Assembly: GCA_013115135.1 (NCBI GenBank)
Contig: JABANP010000001.1
Coordinates: 62,001-126,000, forward strand
From: Perkinsus olseni
Taxonomy: Eukaryota; Perkinsozoa; Perkinsida; Perkinsidae
Reading direction: 5' to 3'
DNA: 64,000 nucleotides
Below are positions 46,393-58,612 of the stretch, one piece after another. The notes beneath the pieces were generated by a model, which had not been told where the DNA came from, searched no databases, and saw only the letters and a list, made by a program, of their open reading frames with translations. The position numbers and the translations under genes were made by a program. Position 1 is the first letter of the stretch. Each line of letters starts with the position of its first letter.

Positions 46393-49044
46393 TGAGGGAG
46401 AGTGAGACGACTCGAGCGTTGCGGGGGCTGGATAGGCTATACAGCCAGTGGTTGTCACAAACGGTTCGCTGATGATCAACATAACTTGTCCCCATGGCAC
46501 TGGTTCGGGATCGACAAGGCCCATTGTATGCCAAGCTCGACTATGGAGCGTTAATTGCCGCGTACGTAAACACCTTCGCACGTGCGGACCCTCGTACGTG
46601 TTCGTGAGCACACGCACGAATCTCGCTCGCCCATTAATCGCTGGATGAAACGGCCGCAGCCCATCGGCTGAAATTGTTGGAAGTAGAAGCTATGATTCCC
46701 ATAGTACTCCCCAGCTGTGTCCATCCCGGGTGTTGGTGGGTCATCCTGTGCGGGTGTTATTACTAACAGGACGTAGGAATCGTCAGGCGTCACTGTCTCC
46801 TGTCGACGTGTGTTAACGTCAGGAATCTTCTCCTTCGGCTGTCGTTCAGCTCACAGATTCTGAGGCATCCGAGGCCCAAACTGTGAGTCACGGTTTCCCG
46901 CATACCGGCCGCCTCAGCTGTGACTCTAATTCACGGCCCCCAAGTCCCTGCAACTACAAATTGCATCGCTTGGAGACACAAAATCGGTGGTGCACTAGCG
47001 TGCTTATCAGGGTTAAAACGGTCATGTGAGAATCTCCGAGCGAAAAATTCACTTTTGCCCATCTTTCAACAGCGTCGAATGCTCTGACTTCGTGTGAGGC
47101 CGGTCGATTCGGCAGGGGCGGGCTGTCGGCCGGTCTTACTCATCCCGTCGCTGGGCGGGGTCTTATCCCTTTGGGTAATCGGTGGATACGACCTATCGGT
47201 CCTCGGCATTTTCAGATAAGTTTATCAATGTTGACCTGAAATTCTATGCATTAGGCCTACCCATATCAGCTTCCATGTGAGGAAGCGATGAGCTCTGGAC
47301 TTGACATGCTCGGCGATATCGTTTGGGTTGAGTTCAGCTTGGCCGACGGAGTAATTTGAGGAGTCACTCCAGTATGGCTAGCCGCTGCTCGACTCATGCC
47401 ATGAGATTTGGAGTGACATGAGAAGGCGTGTCTCAATCTATGGCGTACCCATAACTGCAACTCAGGTGGGAAATCCGCGAAGCCCCTCTCTGGGATCGGG
47501 TCGAAGGGGCTTTCAGCAGGCAGGTTGGCGAAATGGTTAGGCTTCCGTGGTGTTACTTGAACGACTCGAGCTCAACTCCTCTTCTATCAAATTTGATGAC
47601 GGTTTGCGATTCCCATGACCGTATTCTGTAGGGGAAGCTAGCTATTCTATGGGTGAAGAGGTTTCTTGCTGTAGTGGACAAATGCGGTGCTATTTTCGGC
47701 GTCATGGTCCCACATATTGTCACTGAGAACCTACCTGTGGGAGCCGTAGCCAATCCGCTTAGTAAGCGGGTAAAGCGACACGATCGGTTAAACCGATGAG
47801 GCTCGGCAAGAGTTACACACACCACTTACGTGGTTCTTAGCACCTTGTTACTGTATCGTAAGTAGGTTCAAATGCCAGTATAACTAGAGTCAACTAAGCC
47901 AGACCATCTTCAGACGGTGGGGTCTAGAATAGATTGTGTGAGTTTTTAGGCTTGATGCGTCACAAGGATCAGATGTTCTCATTTTCATAACTCAATAACA
48001 GTGATATTACCGTAAACGATGTATTGTCACGCGTAGATCATTCGAGAGTTAGGAGCGTCTCATGGCTTTAATCATGGCTCATGGGCTTCCGACTCGAGGC
48101 GGTATTGCCCATTTCGCGGGCAATTTCGAATAGTACGTCATTAGCCCATTTCCTCAATCATTGAACTGGGTTTAACACAACTTGGGTTCCCTGCAATGTA
48201 CGGCCTGGCCCAGCCAAGGTGATCGACTACTATTCTGTCCGTACCCAGGGCTTCTCTGGGGGTATCGCGCTTGGTAGCACCTCGCTGGCGGGCAGATCTC
48301 CCGGCGAGATGCGGGAGATCGGCCATTTTCATTGAGTCTGCTCATTTTTCATTTTTGCATTAAGAGTTACCTCTGGCGATGCTACCCAGGTGTTGCTTGG
48401 GAAGCGTCACGCCGACTCGCTCAAGGAATTCCCAGTCTCAATCTCGCGAGGTATTTTCCAGTCTTCCTTTATTCAACTGCCGGTTGGCAGCGGCAGTTTA
48501 CTGGCGTAACACAATAGCGAGCAAAACTACGAAAGTAGCGTAACGCAATAGCGAGCGAAACTGCGAGCGTAGCGTATCCAACTTTGCTGACACCGGTTGC
48601 GAGTCGCAATTTGCGACGTCGCGTCCCCACCCAGCGAGGGAGCTACGATTTGAGAACCAGCAGTACGCCGTTAAGAAGTACAGAAGGGCATGCTGAGAAT
48701 AACTTCATTCTTGAAAAGCCATCTACTTACTCTCATCTTTTACACCGTCACCACTGATTGAGGATACAGTGGCAAACCATACAAAATGATACCGTTAAAT
48801 ATATGGCTGAAACAGCACCATGATGGTGCTTGACTTCAGCATAGAGAATACGGTGAAACTGCGTAGTAATTACATGATGAAAAGATAGAAAAACGCGAGC
48901 TAACGTAACCGAAAATAAAAAAGTGGACATGATTGATGAAACCGAGGACCTTTTGTTCTTCGGCGTCGAATGATAATAGAATACCGGCGTTGCCAGTACA
49001 GAAACCCGCCATGAAATCAATAATATCTGGATTGAAATTCGTCA
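46393..49044. other. Long gene-poor spacer with a tandem repeat
   Basis: No supported gene in 2.6 kb. The proximal ~250 bp is the copy 3 promoter, homologous to that of copy 4. A 34-bp unit is repeated twice in tandem at 48506-48573 (GTAAC.CAATAGCGAGC.AAACT...). GGGCGAGCGAGA (minus) is at 46632-46621. Minus frame 47553-47825 is open but unsupported. Confidence 0.45.
48506..48573 (+). repeat. 34-bp direct tandem repeat, two units
   Basis: Units 48506-48539 and 48540-48573 share GTAAC-x-CAATAGCGAGC-x-AAACT-x-CGA and differ at a few bases. No coding role seen. Confidence 0.75.
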
Positions 49045-49863
49045 TTAGCGAAAAGCCCGTTGGGGTGGCAGCGCAACCGAAAGTCCGCGCTCGTTCTTTT
49101 TTCTCAGAGGAAATCGAGCCCCTTCAATCTGCAAATAGACTAAGTCTGGTGTGGCGAATACGAGCCTTGAAAAATCAGTTTCTTTCAGATCCATCTCGGG
49201 GCAAACTTCCTCGACGTTGTGCCGAAATTGAACCAAGGACTCGATTCCCTTCGAGTCTAAAGCAAAGTTCAGATAGGGCTGGTCCTCTCGCACCAGGGTG
49301 GAGCTCAAAACATCCGTTCGACGGACACCGCATAGTATGACAAGGTCCAGCGCTGGCGAAGCGCTGTACGAGCTGGTATGAAGAGCCGCTTCGTACCCTA
49401 TCGCGGTGCTCACCGTGATATGCGGGGAAAGCGGATGGATCCCCTCGTAGTAACCTGTGGTTACGTCAAAGCCGACTCGTGTGAACGTGCGTCTCTCGTC
49501 TTCAAAGAAGGCAGAAAGGGAGTCATCACTATCGTACTCTATATTCTCCAGATCTTCCGGTTCGAAGTTGGTCTCAGGGGAGAGTTTTTCGATACCCTGG
49601 TACCAACGGTGGACCCTTTCGGCCAAGTCTCCGAAGTCGATTCTGTATGCACCATCCGAGGAGGTTCGTCTCAGAGGATAGGTGCCGTCGATGAAGAGCG
49701 GCTTGCCACGGGTATCGTAGATAAGCGCGATGTACCCTCCCTCGTACACATCGAAGGCCATATGTGTGTCATCACCGAAGGAGTACATAAACCGACCGAC
49801 AGCCTGAGAGGCCGCGAAGGTGAGGGCTTGAGAGGCAATCAATATAGTGTGGGCGACTCTCAT
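49045..49863 (-). CDS. Secreted family protein, copy 4 (intact)
   Basis: ATG 49863, 272 residues in one frame. Leader MRVAHTILIASQALTFAASQ; GRFMYSFGDDTHMAFDVYEG; FIDGTYPLRRTSSDGAYRID; WYQGIEKLSPETNFEPEDLE; DSLSAFFEDERRTFTRVGFD; GIHPLSPHI; LVILCGVRRTDV; REDQPYLNFALDSKGIESLV; EEVCPEMDLKETDFSRLVFA; LVYLQIEGARFPLRKK. It is the best reference for the family in this window, with both conserved Cys. No domain recognised; presumed extracellular. Confidence 0.8.
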   Translation of the reverse strand: MRVAHTILIASQALTFAASQAVGRFMYSFGDDTHMAFDVYEGGYIALIYDTRGKPLFIDGTYPLRRTSSDGAYRIDFGDLAERVHRWYQGIEKLSPETNFEPEDLENIEYDSDDSLSAFFEDERRTFTRVGFDVTTGYYEGIHPLSPHITVSTAIGYEAALHTSSYSASPALDLVILCGVRRTDVLSSTLVREDQPYLNFALDSKGIESLVQFRHNVEEVCPEMDLKETDFSRLVFATPDLVYLQIEGARFPLRKKNERGLSVALPPQRAFR

Positions 49864-49896
49864 TGGTGAGGAGATAGAGAGGCTGATAAGCAGAAG

Positions 49897-49906
49897 CTAC
49901 AGGAAA
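49897..49906 (-). promoter_or_regulatory. Putative spliced-leader acceptor, copy 4
   Basis: Minus strand TTTCCTGTAG then CTTCTG, 33 nt before ATG 49863; the flanks are nearly identical to copy 3 for about 100 bp. Confidence 0.5.
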
Positions 49907-51484
49907 TCATGGGGAGTGAGACGACTCGAGCGTTGCGGGGGCAGGTCCAGCCCGGCTGGATAGGCCATACAGCCAGTTACACTGGGCGTCACAAACCGTC
50001 CGCTAGTGATCAATGATTTGTTCCCGTGGCACAGGTCTGTGCTCGGCGCGATGGCATGGTCAACCTTCAGCTCGGCTGAGGAGCCTAGATGGCCACGTAC
50101 GCATATACCTTTGCACGCACGAATCGTCACGCGTCATCGAAAGAAGCGTCACTGTCTCCTAACAACGTGCGGTGTCTTTCGGTTTTTACTATACCCGGTT
50201 GCCGTTGAATTTACGGTTCTCAGCCGGTGAGCTCCTTTCGATGGCGTCTTTGTTTTCTGCACAACCACAGTCCACAGCTCTACCCAAGCTCCCTACGATA
50301 GCCCTCTTGTGTTGGCGTCTGGCTTTCGTCACGAGCACAAACGCCTTCTTCTGAAAACCACTGGCAACTGTTTTTCAACTAGGGGCGGTTTCATAGGACG
50401 ACTCATGTAAGAACTTCATGAGTATGTCCAGTGAGTGTATGCGACCCAAACGTGGGCCTTCAGGGTTCTCTGCAGACGAGCTTACTGAGTGCAGACTGAT
50501 GCACTTGATCGAGAGTCGTTCTAACGGCGGTTGATCTTTGTCTATATGCTTGCCTTTTGACAGTCGATGCATATTCGATGGTACGCGTCTCTCCGAGAGG
50601 TACTCTCGTGGGACTTACGCAGTGAGTAGGGCTCAGGTTCAAGGTGAACGTCCAAAACCAGCGGTGTTGAGGTAGCTGCCATTCCCGGAAAAGTGGATGG
50701 CTGTTATGTCAGCTATGTTCTTCTGAAGTGTAGTCCGGAAAGAGGACTATCAGCCTCCCCTATGCCAGCAAAGTTGGTTACACGAACCTTACAAGGGATT
50801 TCCCGCCTTGTGTCTGCGTACACTAGCACGCAGACGCACAACGGCGGCGGACGCGGACGCGCCTCAGCACAGCCATGAGCCCTACCACAATGGTCCGCTG
50901 TCGGCCGACAACTACACATCGCTGGATGATCCTTCTCTTGAAGGGAAGTAGAGACGAGGATTCAATGTGGGCACTCGAGTGCCGCTCATGGTATGACGGA
51001 CCGAGGGAAGCATGATAGAGGTGGTATGGGATGTAACACAGCGGCAGCAGAGCCTCTACTCTCGCTGTGTTACATCCTCTGCTGCAGAGGCCGAGTCAGC
51101 CCGTTGGAGTGTTGAGGGCGCTGTGGATTCAATGGAACACCGCCGGTGTTCCCGGAATGGTGCTTCACCGGTGCTAGGTCCTTTCCTGTCCTAATTATTT
51201 TCCTGCCTGCCGTGATTCTGATGTATGGCGAAGTTCTGAGCAGCTCACAATTCCCCAAGCGGTTCCGGTCGAGAAGTTGAGTAGAAATGTATTGAGTAGC
51301 ACGGACGTCGGTGATTGAGTCGTAGATCACTACTGTATGACAGCTGTCGCCATAGGAACTCTCCAAGGATGGACAGCTTCTTTCTTGAGCATCATGAGGC
51401 AAACCGTCTGTTCGCCTATCGCACTGCATGGTCGAATTAAACGTCTACTGTAATAGGTGTTTGCCATAACACTACTCTCCTCCA
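49907..51484. other. Spacer with a perfect inverted repeat
   Basis: Copy 4 promoter (duplicated relative to copy 3) up to about 50150, then no supported gene. A 15-bp perfect inverted repeat lies at 51029-51077. Confidence 0.4.
51029..51086 (+). repeat. Inverted repeat with an alternative overlapping hairpin
   Basis: GGATGTAACACAGCG (51029-51043) is perfectly complementary to CGCTGTGTTACATCC (51063-51077). GCAGCAGAG (51044-51052), inside the loop, is complementary to CTCTGCTGC (51078-51086), just outside. The two stems are interleaved and cannot form at once without linker, so they would be alternative folds. Confidence 0.7.
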
Positions 51485-53711
51485 ATGGCTGCCACCATCC
51501 GGGGCCTTCTGCGGACAAGTGCGCCTCCCCTTCTCAATCGGAGTGCCGCTTCAATAGCCCGCAAGGCAGGCTCGGAGCAGCTCAGCCCGTCAGTAGAGGA
51601 CACGACGGTTGTCACCAATAGAGAACTTATAAGTCGGCTTCTCAACAAAATTCGGAACATGACAGCAAGGTAAAGACAGCAGCCATTTCGGCCTGTACAG
51701 GCTAGGGTTATCATCTCAGGAACCACGACCCTTCGAAGGTTGCATGGACACGGACACTGGAAGGGTTTATGGTCGGACCACTGCTAGGGCTTAACTTGGC
51801 AGTGTCTGTCCGATAGGTTAATACTGATGATGCGGGCAACACTGACGCCCCCGAGGAAGACCTGAAGCCGTTGATGTCCCGGATGACAGTATGGGATCTG
51901 GTGGAGGTCCTCGACATTATGGCTACTCATTCACAGTGCAACGCTCAAGTCAAGAGGTGCCATGCCGTCATCGATTGGACTTTCTACTTCTCTTACTAGA
52001 TACCACACCTTTCTCACCAAATTCGCCGAAAGACTTCTGGATCTCCACAGCACCGCCCGGGCTTATGCCACTGACGGCAATGTTCTGGCCTCGTCTGCAG
52101 CGGCTTTGTTTCGGCCTCGGGAAAGTGAGTGATCTGCTGGACTGTCGGAGTCCCCCACTGTTGCCCTGCACTTAGCGTTCACCCCCGATATTTGTGTAGC
52201 AGCCTGCCATGCCCTCGTCACTATTGGAATACATGTAAGGAGAGACCAACAGCTAAGGCTGCTCCACTGAAGGGTCAGGTACGAGACACACTGTATATGA
52301 CATCATTTGGCAGCGACCCTGAGGGGAAGTTTCAGAAAGCACAGCGAGCGGCTGCTGGCCTGTACGTCTCTCTACTCCCAGTAAGGCAGGACACCTTCCG
52401 ACTAGGATGAGACCTTCATGTAGATGGCTTTGGGCTGCGTTACGGAGATATCGAAATCATCATTACACCGTGGGCGGAGATCCTCGACTCGCGTACAGGA
52501 AGTCCGGCCCGCACTGTCAGAGCATGCCAAACGCCGGCTTCTGTAGGAACCTCGCTGACCAGTACATGCCGTACGTGTGCACTCAAGGTACACTATCGCG
52601 TTACTAGCATTACAACCAGAGTTGCCTCCAGTGGTACTGACAACTGTGACGAAGACGAGCGATCAGCTGCATGATCTAGCTAGATTGTGTCTCTATGACT
52701 TGGCAAGGGATAGTGATATGAAGAGCAAGGCCACGACGGTAGGGTCTTCTCGGTGGAGCTTCGACAATCCTATTTTCAGATATTCTCCCTCGGTGTCCTC
52801 TCGAGGCTGCAATTGATACCGCAAGAGTACCCTCATCAGCAATGGCCTGATAAAAGTGTTCGAGTAGCGCCAAGTAGCTCGCTTATGGCCTCCGCGATGG
52901 GACTCCCTCAGTTGTCCACTCTAGTGAGGAGGAGTGCCTCTGAGCTTGACGTAGCTCGTAGCCTGGAGAAGGCAGCTCAGCCACAGCATGACAACTACAA
53001 ACTAGATCGACAAGTCAAAGTCGTAAGTCTTGGTAATCGACGCTCTGCTCACTACCCCGCTAGGTGGATCTGGTGCGACTCTCGATCGGCCTAGAGCTCC
53101 TGCAAATTCCCGCTGATACCTCCCTGGTCGCTGCAGTGCAACGAGAGGTTGAGGAAGCGGTGAAATCGTCACACTGTGAGTCCCTCTCAACACCTGTCGG
53201 TGATGCCGTTGTTTTCAGCCGCGGCCAGCGGGGCTGTGCCCGCCCTCTGGTGGACAACACAGATCGTTCGTCGGACACGGTATCCGATGATACCGTTATG
53301 GCACAGACAATGTCTCAACGACATAGATCATCTCAAGAAAACTGACAGATGGAAAGTAGGCGGGCCCAGGCTTTAATCAGCCCACCGTCATTCCATCAGG
53401 CATCATTAGCGCTCACGGCTACCCTCAATGCTTTGGCCGGCGTTAACGATCAACAGCATCAACCCCTTTGGGATGAGGTTGATTTCGACGTCACTTCCTT
53501 CAGTGAAGCGGACGTAGTGATCTCGAGCTGCGGTGCAAAATCAGATTCCCTTCGTTTCTGGTTGACAGATGAACTTCCTCAAGTACGTGTTGTCTCACAA
53601 CTCATATCAAATGCGGCATCGAGAGCAAGTGTCTTGGGAGATCAACATGATGGGGGTGAAGAAAAAATACTTCAAGAACCCTGTAAGTGTGATGAAGAAT
53701 TCTCACGATGA
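51485..53711 (+). CDS. Probable mitochondrial alpha-helical repeat protein
   Basis: ATG 51485 opens a presequence-like N-terminus (MAATIRGLLRTSAPPLLNRS), rich in Arg/Ser/Ala. Later exons: DLKPLMSRMTVWDLVEVLDI, a 44-nt intron (GTGCCA...TTACTAG) to YHTFLTKFAERLLDLHSTAR, then DICVAACHALVTIGIHVRRD, SDPEGKFQKAQRAAAGLYVS, HDLARLCLYDLARDSDM, VDLVRLSIGLELLQIPADTS and LALTATLNALAGVNDQQHQP. Repeated helical pairs of this kind with a presequence recall organellar RNA-binding helical-repeat proteins (FASTK/RAP or OPR type), but I see no clear RAP domain. Some intermediate exons (52.4-52.9 kb) and the 3' end are unresolved. Confidence 0.5.
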
Positions 53712-54184
53712 TTCATGAGGTTGTCTTGGGAAGTTTCCGTTACGCGTTTCTGTGCAGCTGGCGTAGAGTTGACAAGTTCTCGCCAGTGGACGTTATCAAT
53801 ACTGTAATTTGCCACGCGTTACGCATACGGTTTCAAACACGGTTCACACCATCTCGCCGAGCAAAACGTAGAACGGCACGAACGCGATTCTCTTACGATG
53901 CTTATGAGAAGCCTCGTGAACAACGACGCTGCAGAACATTGATGGAATCGGGGCAAAGGGTAGTCGTCTTGTGAACACTCCGCTAGCTCTTAAGAGGGCA
54001 CCGAGAGCAGCATGCACTCGTTGCCAGACGGCACTTCTTCCCTCTTGAGGAACTACGCTCGAGCGTGCTGGGATTATACGAAGAGTGCATGATAAGGATG
54101 TTCTCGAATGCGTATCCTGGAGGGAGGTTTCAACGCACTAGGCCAAGCTACGCCGGGTGCAGGATCAGTGGCGGCAGCGAGGTG

Positions 54185-54685
54185 TCACTTGTGGCAAGGA
54201 GAAACAGCGCATGATGTGCATGTCGACGTCAATGTGATTTGTTGATACATACGTTTGAACGCTTCTGTTGACCGGCTGAGGTTTTTGTATAAAGACTCCC
54301 CACGAGCCAGGAAAAGTCGTCGAGGGTCTTCCCGAGTGACACGTAACTCAGTGATGAAGGGTGTTCTCACATTTCTACTCGAAGCCACCACGCCAATGGG
54401 CGCAGGGTATTCAGCGGAGGAGGGCCGTCACTCAAGATATCCTAGGTCGAGGACGTGCACGTCCACGAACCCGTTCGCCCTCGCCACTCTCATCGCGTGA
54501 GGGTCGGGCTCGATCCCCATGATGCGTCCGAACTGCCGGAACATAACGAATCGCAGAGTTGCTATGAAACTTGGGTTCAGCTTGAATGATCGACGAGGCC
54601 AATCGTGCTGTTCACCAGCCTGCCAAGCAAACTCGGCTCTGCGCAGAAAGAACTTAAAAGCTTCGCCTTTACCGCCGCGAAACAC
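54185..54685 (-). CDS. Partial protein, methyltransferase-like fragment (uncertain)
   Basis: Two minus frames look coding: RSFKLNPSFIATLRFVMFRQ...GIEPDPHAMRVARANGFVDV (54428-54685) and PFITELRVTREDPRRLFLARGESLYKNLSR (54185-54391). GIEPDPHAMRVARANG-DVHVLDL is reminiscent of the motif I/post-I region of class I methyltransferases, but the glycine-rich motif before it is missing. No ATG found for the first frame (it opens with GTG). Could be an incomplete or decayed gene. Confidence 0.3.
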
Positions 54686-54952
54686 TAAGCTATAGGCCCG
54701 ATTAGGTCTCCTACAACCTGTGACCTGAGCTGTGCAATCATATGAGATGATGCAGCAAAATCTATACGGTTACAAATACTTCTACATTACAAAATCATGT
54801 CACTGTCATGATGAGATCGGCCCTCACCACGGAAGTAGCAGGGGAACTGATATTATCGATATGCTATGAAGATGAGACAAAAAAGATAATGAATGGTGTC
54901 CTCCCGGCCCGGCTGGTGGAGATGAGTGTACAAACCAGAACAGTCCAGAAGC

Positions 54953-55774
54953 TCATGAGAATGTTGTGACCGAAGTTCGTCGCTGTCTTAACGACGGCGG
55001 AGGTCCTTCGAACGGCACCCTGCTTAAAGTGAATCGAGTGCCTCCTAGCTGAAAGAAGGCGAAGTCCCGTGTCGCGAAGGTCACATCATATAGGTCGCCG
55101 TCTTGCACAATCGTGTTCGGGCAGATCTGTCCTATCTGACGAAGAAGTTCATCCACGTCGGCACCTGGTTCTATACCATAAATTGCGTGAGGCACATTGT
55201 ACCGTTCTAGGGGGAAGCTGAAGCGGTCAGTAGCCTGCCCGTTACACTTAGCAACAATATCCATTGTCGCCCCATGCATGTTGCACCACACCGACATATA
55301 CGGATCCTCCCTCTGGAATTCACCTGGAGCCAGATCGAACCCGACCCTGTACAGCTCAAGTTCTTCTCCTCCGAACTTAGTGAGGAGGGAGTCATGGTCA
55401 GCCCGATAAGTTATAGTCTCGAGATCGCCCTCCTCGAAAGTGACGTTCGGGTAAAGGCTGCCGATATGGTCGTACCAACGGCTGACCTCTGATAACCCGG
55501 ATGATACGTCGAAGTCGATGGTATAAGCACCATTAGAACCCCTTAGCGGATACGTCCCGTCAATAAAAGGCCGCTGACCAGACACGGCGAAGGTGGCAGC
55601 AACATAACTTCCGTTGTAGACATCGAGGGTCATATCAAAGGGTTTCCTTATCGTGCTGAACTTGCCAACTTCCTCAATACTCACGACTCGTGGGAATTGG
55701 GGAATACTCGCTTCGGGGGTCATGGAGGCCGAAGATGGAGTGACCAACAGCAACAACCAATTGACGAACTTCAT
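54953..55774 (-). CDS. Secreted family protein, copy 5 (intact, divergent)
   Basis: ATG 55774-55772 (upstream GTG ignored). Leader MKFVNWLLLLVTPSSAS, then a unique N-terminal insert (TPEASIPQFPRVVSIEEVGK), then the family pattern: FDMTLDVYNGSYVAATFAVS, FIDGTYPLRGSNGAYTIDFD, WYDHIGSLYPNVTFEEGDLE, DSLLTKFGGEELELYRVGFD, IVAKCNGQATDRFSFPLERY, GQICPNTIVQDGDLYDVTFA and FFQLGGTRFTLSRVP. Both conserved Cys are present, plus one extra (VWCNMHG). One frame throughout. Confidence 0.78.
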   Translation of the reverse strand: MKFVNWLLLLVTPSSASMTPEASIPQFPRVVSIEEVGKFSTIRKPFDMTLDVYNGSYVAATFAVSGQRPFIDGTYPLRGSNGAYTIDFDVSSGLSEVSRWYDHIGSLYPNVTFEEGDLETITYRADHDSLLTKFGGEELELYRVGFDLAPGEFQREDPYMSVWCNMHGATMDIVAKCNGQATDRFSFPLERYNVPHAIYGIEPGADVDELLRQIGQICPNTIVQDGDLYDVTFATRDFAFFQLGGTRFTLSRVPFEGPPPSLRQRRTSVTTFS

Positions 55775-55807
55775 AGTTTGGATAACAGAAGGGGTGTTAA
55801 TCACGAG

Positions 55808-55817
55808 CTACAAGAAA
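55808..55817 (-). promoter_or_regulatory. Putative spliced-leader acceptor, copy 5
   Basis: Minus strand TTTCTTGTAG then CTCGTG, 33 nt before ATG 55774. Confidence 0.45.
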
Positions 55818-56960
55818 CGAGATGGACTGGCTGAATAATGGCGATTCGAACACTTGAGTCGGGCGACTCGGCGAACGGTACTCCTGCTCGCACCTCGTAC
55901 GACGCACCACCAAGGTTAAACCGAGTTCCGTTAGGTCATGAATCCAAGCTCTACTTTGCGATTGACGTGATTCGGGAATGAGCATTCAGCCAAGAAAACT
56001 ACTCTTTGTCTTTACCCTGGCCGATCGAGTGACGTCGGTGGGCCTGCTCGCACGCAAGAGCTTGACGACACTCATCACCGTACGTAACGGCCCGTGGTCC
56101 ATCGAAAGCAGAATTTCTAACGATATTTCCCTCAGAAAAACAACCTACAATGATCTCTGCGCAGGACGCAGAGCGGCGGAATCTCGGAAGCAGCCTCTGC
56201 TGCGCCGACTAGGCGATAGGAGGGCATCCACAACGAGAAGGCGTGGAGACAGTTGGTGGTCATTTAGGAGACAGCCAATGCAACATAGGCGACGTATGGT
56301 GAGGACCTCCTCTTAAGGATCAACTGGCCCGCAGTCTGTCAACCCATGGTAAGCCGCCAATCATGAACTCACGCGAGGTTCACTTCTGTGCTGTGGTTGA
56401 GTAGCGTACAGGAACTGACAATTTGTCGACGGTTCCATCCTCTCAGCTTTCCGCGTAAAAAAAAATCTATATTGCGGTTCGGCCTTAACAACTGGCTTCA
56501 GTAAGCTAATCTAGGATCGATGATCCCAGCTGCAAGGCAAGCCATCACCGAATGCCATCCGTCATCCATTTGAGAGAATTCCGGCTTAGGCAAAACAGTG
56601 GTAATGACACGCACTGGAAGGGATGCTGCACCACACCACTTGCTTGAAGCGAGGGCCCATCAGAAGGATGCCACCGACGGTGGATTCATCGCAAGCGCAG
56701 CTCTCGCTACCTTAGCAGCGCGAACTAATCGGTCGATCTTTCAAGAAGTCGACTTCGGCAGTTGGCCGTGCTAGACGCGCCGCAAGAGACACGGAGATGA
56801 CACCAATTGCTGTTGAGCCCCGAAGCACGCACCTCTCTGGCGAGGACAGCTTCGGCTAGTACTGGAACGTAACGAGACTCATCTGTGTGGATGATACTGT
56901 TTAGACCATGAAAACGGGAATTGTCGACATACACGCAGAACAAATCGGTGAAGAGAACAA
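55818..56960. other. Spacer with two unsupported open frames
   Basis: Plus frame 55978-56316 begins MSIQPRKLLFVFTLADRV but turns Arg/Ser-rich. A 56-codon plus frame 56604-56774 (MTRTGRDAAPHHLLEARAHQ...) looks protein-like but has no support. Neither is called. Confidence 0.3.
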
Positions 56961-58433
<1,473 letters not shown>

Positions 58434-58612
58434 CTACAACGCGAGACTGTTGAAGCATGGACGCAACGATTATACCCTCAAAAGTAGCACAAACCAAATG
58501 AGATCTCAGACAGCTCCCGCTGCCAGTGTAATGGTGATCAACGTCAACGGCGACTAGTTGATGTACCTGAGGGGGAGGGTCTGCTGGGCTGGTAAGTGTG
58601 GGGGAGGGCGAC

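Noticed and set aside
47553..47825. Minus frame of 90 codons
   Set aside because: No leader, domain, or splice signals; located in a long gene-poor spacer.
51044..51086. H-type pseudoknot
   Set aside because: With zero-length linkers around stems of 15 and 9 bp, both stems cannot form together; alternative hairpins are the better reading.
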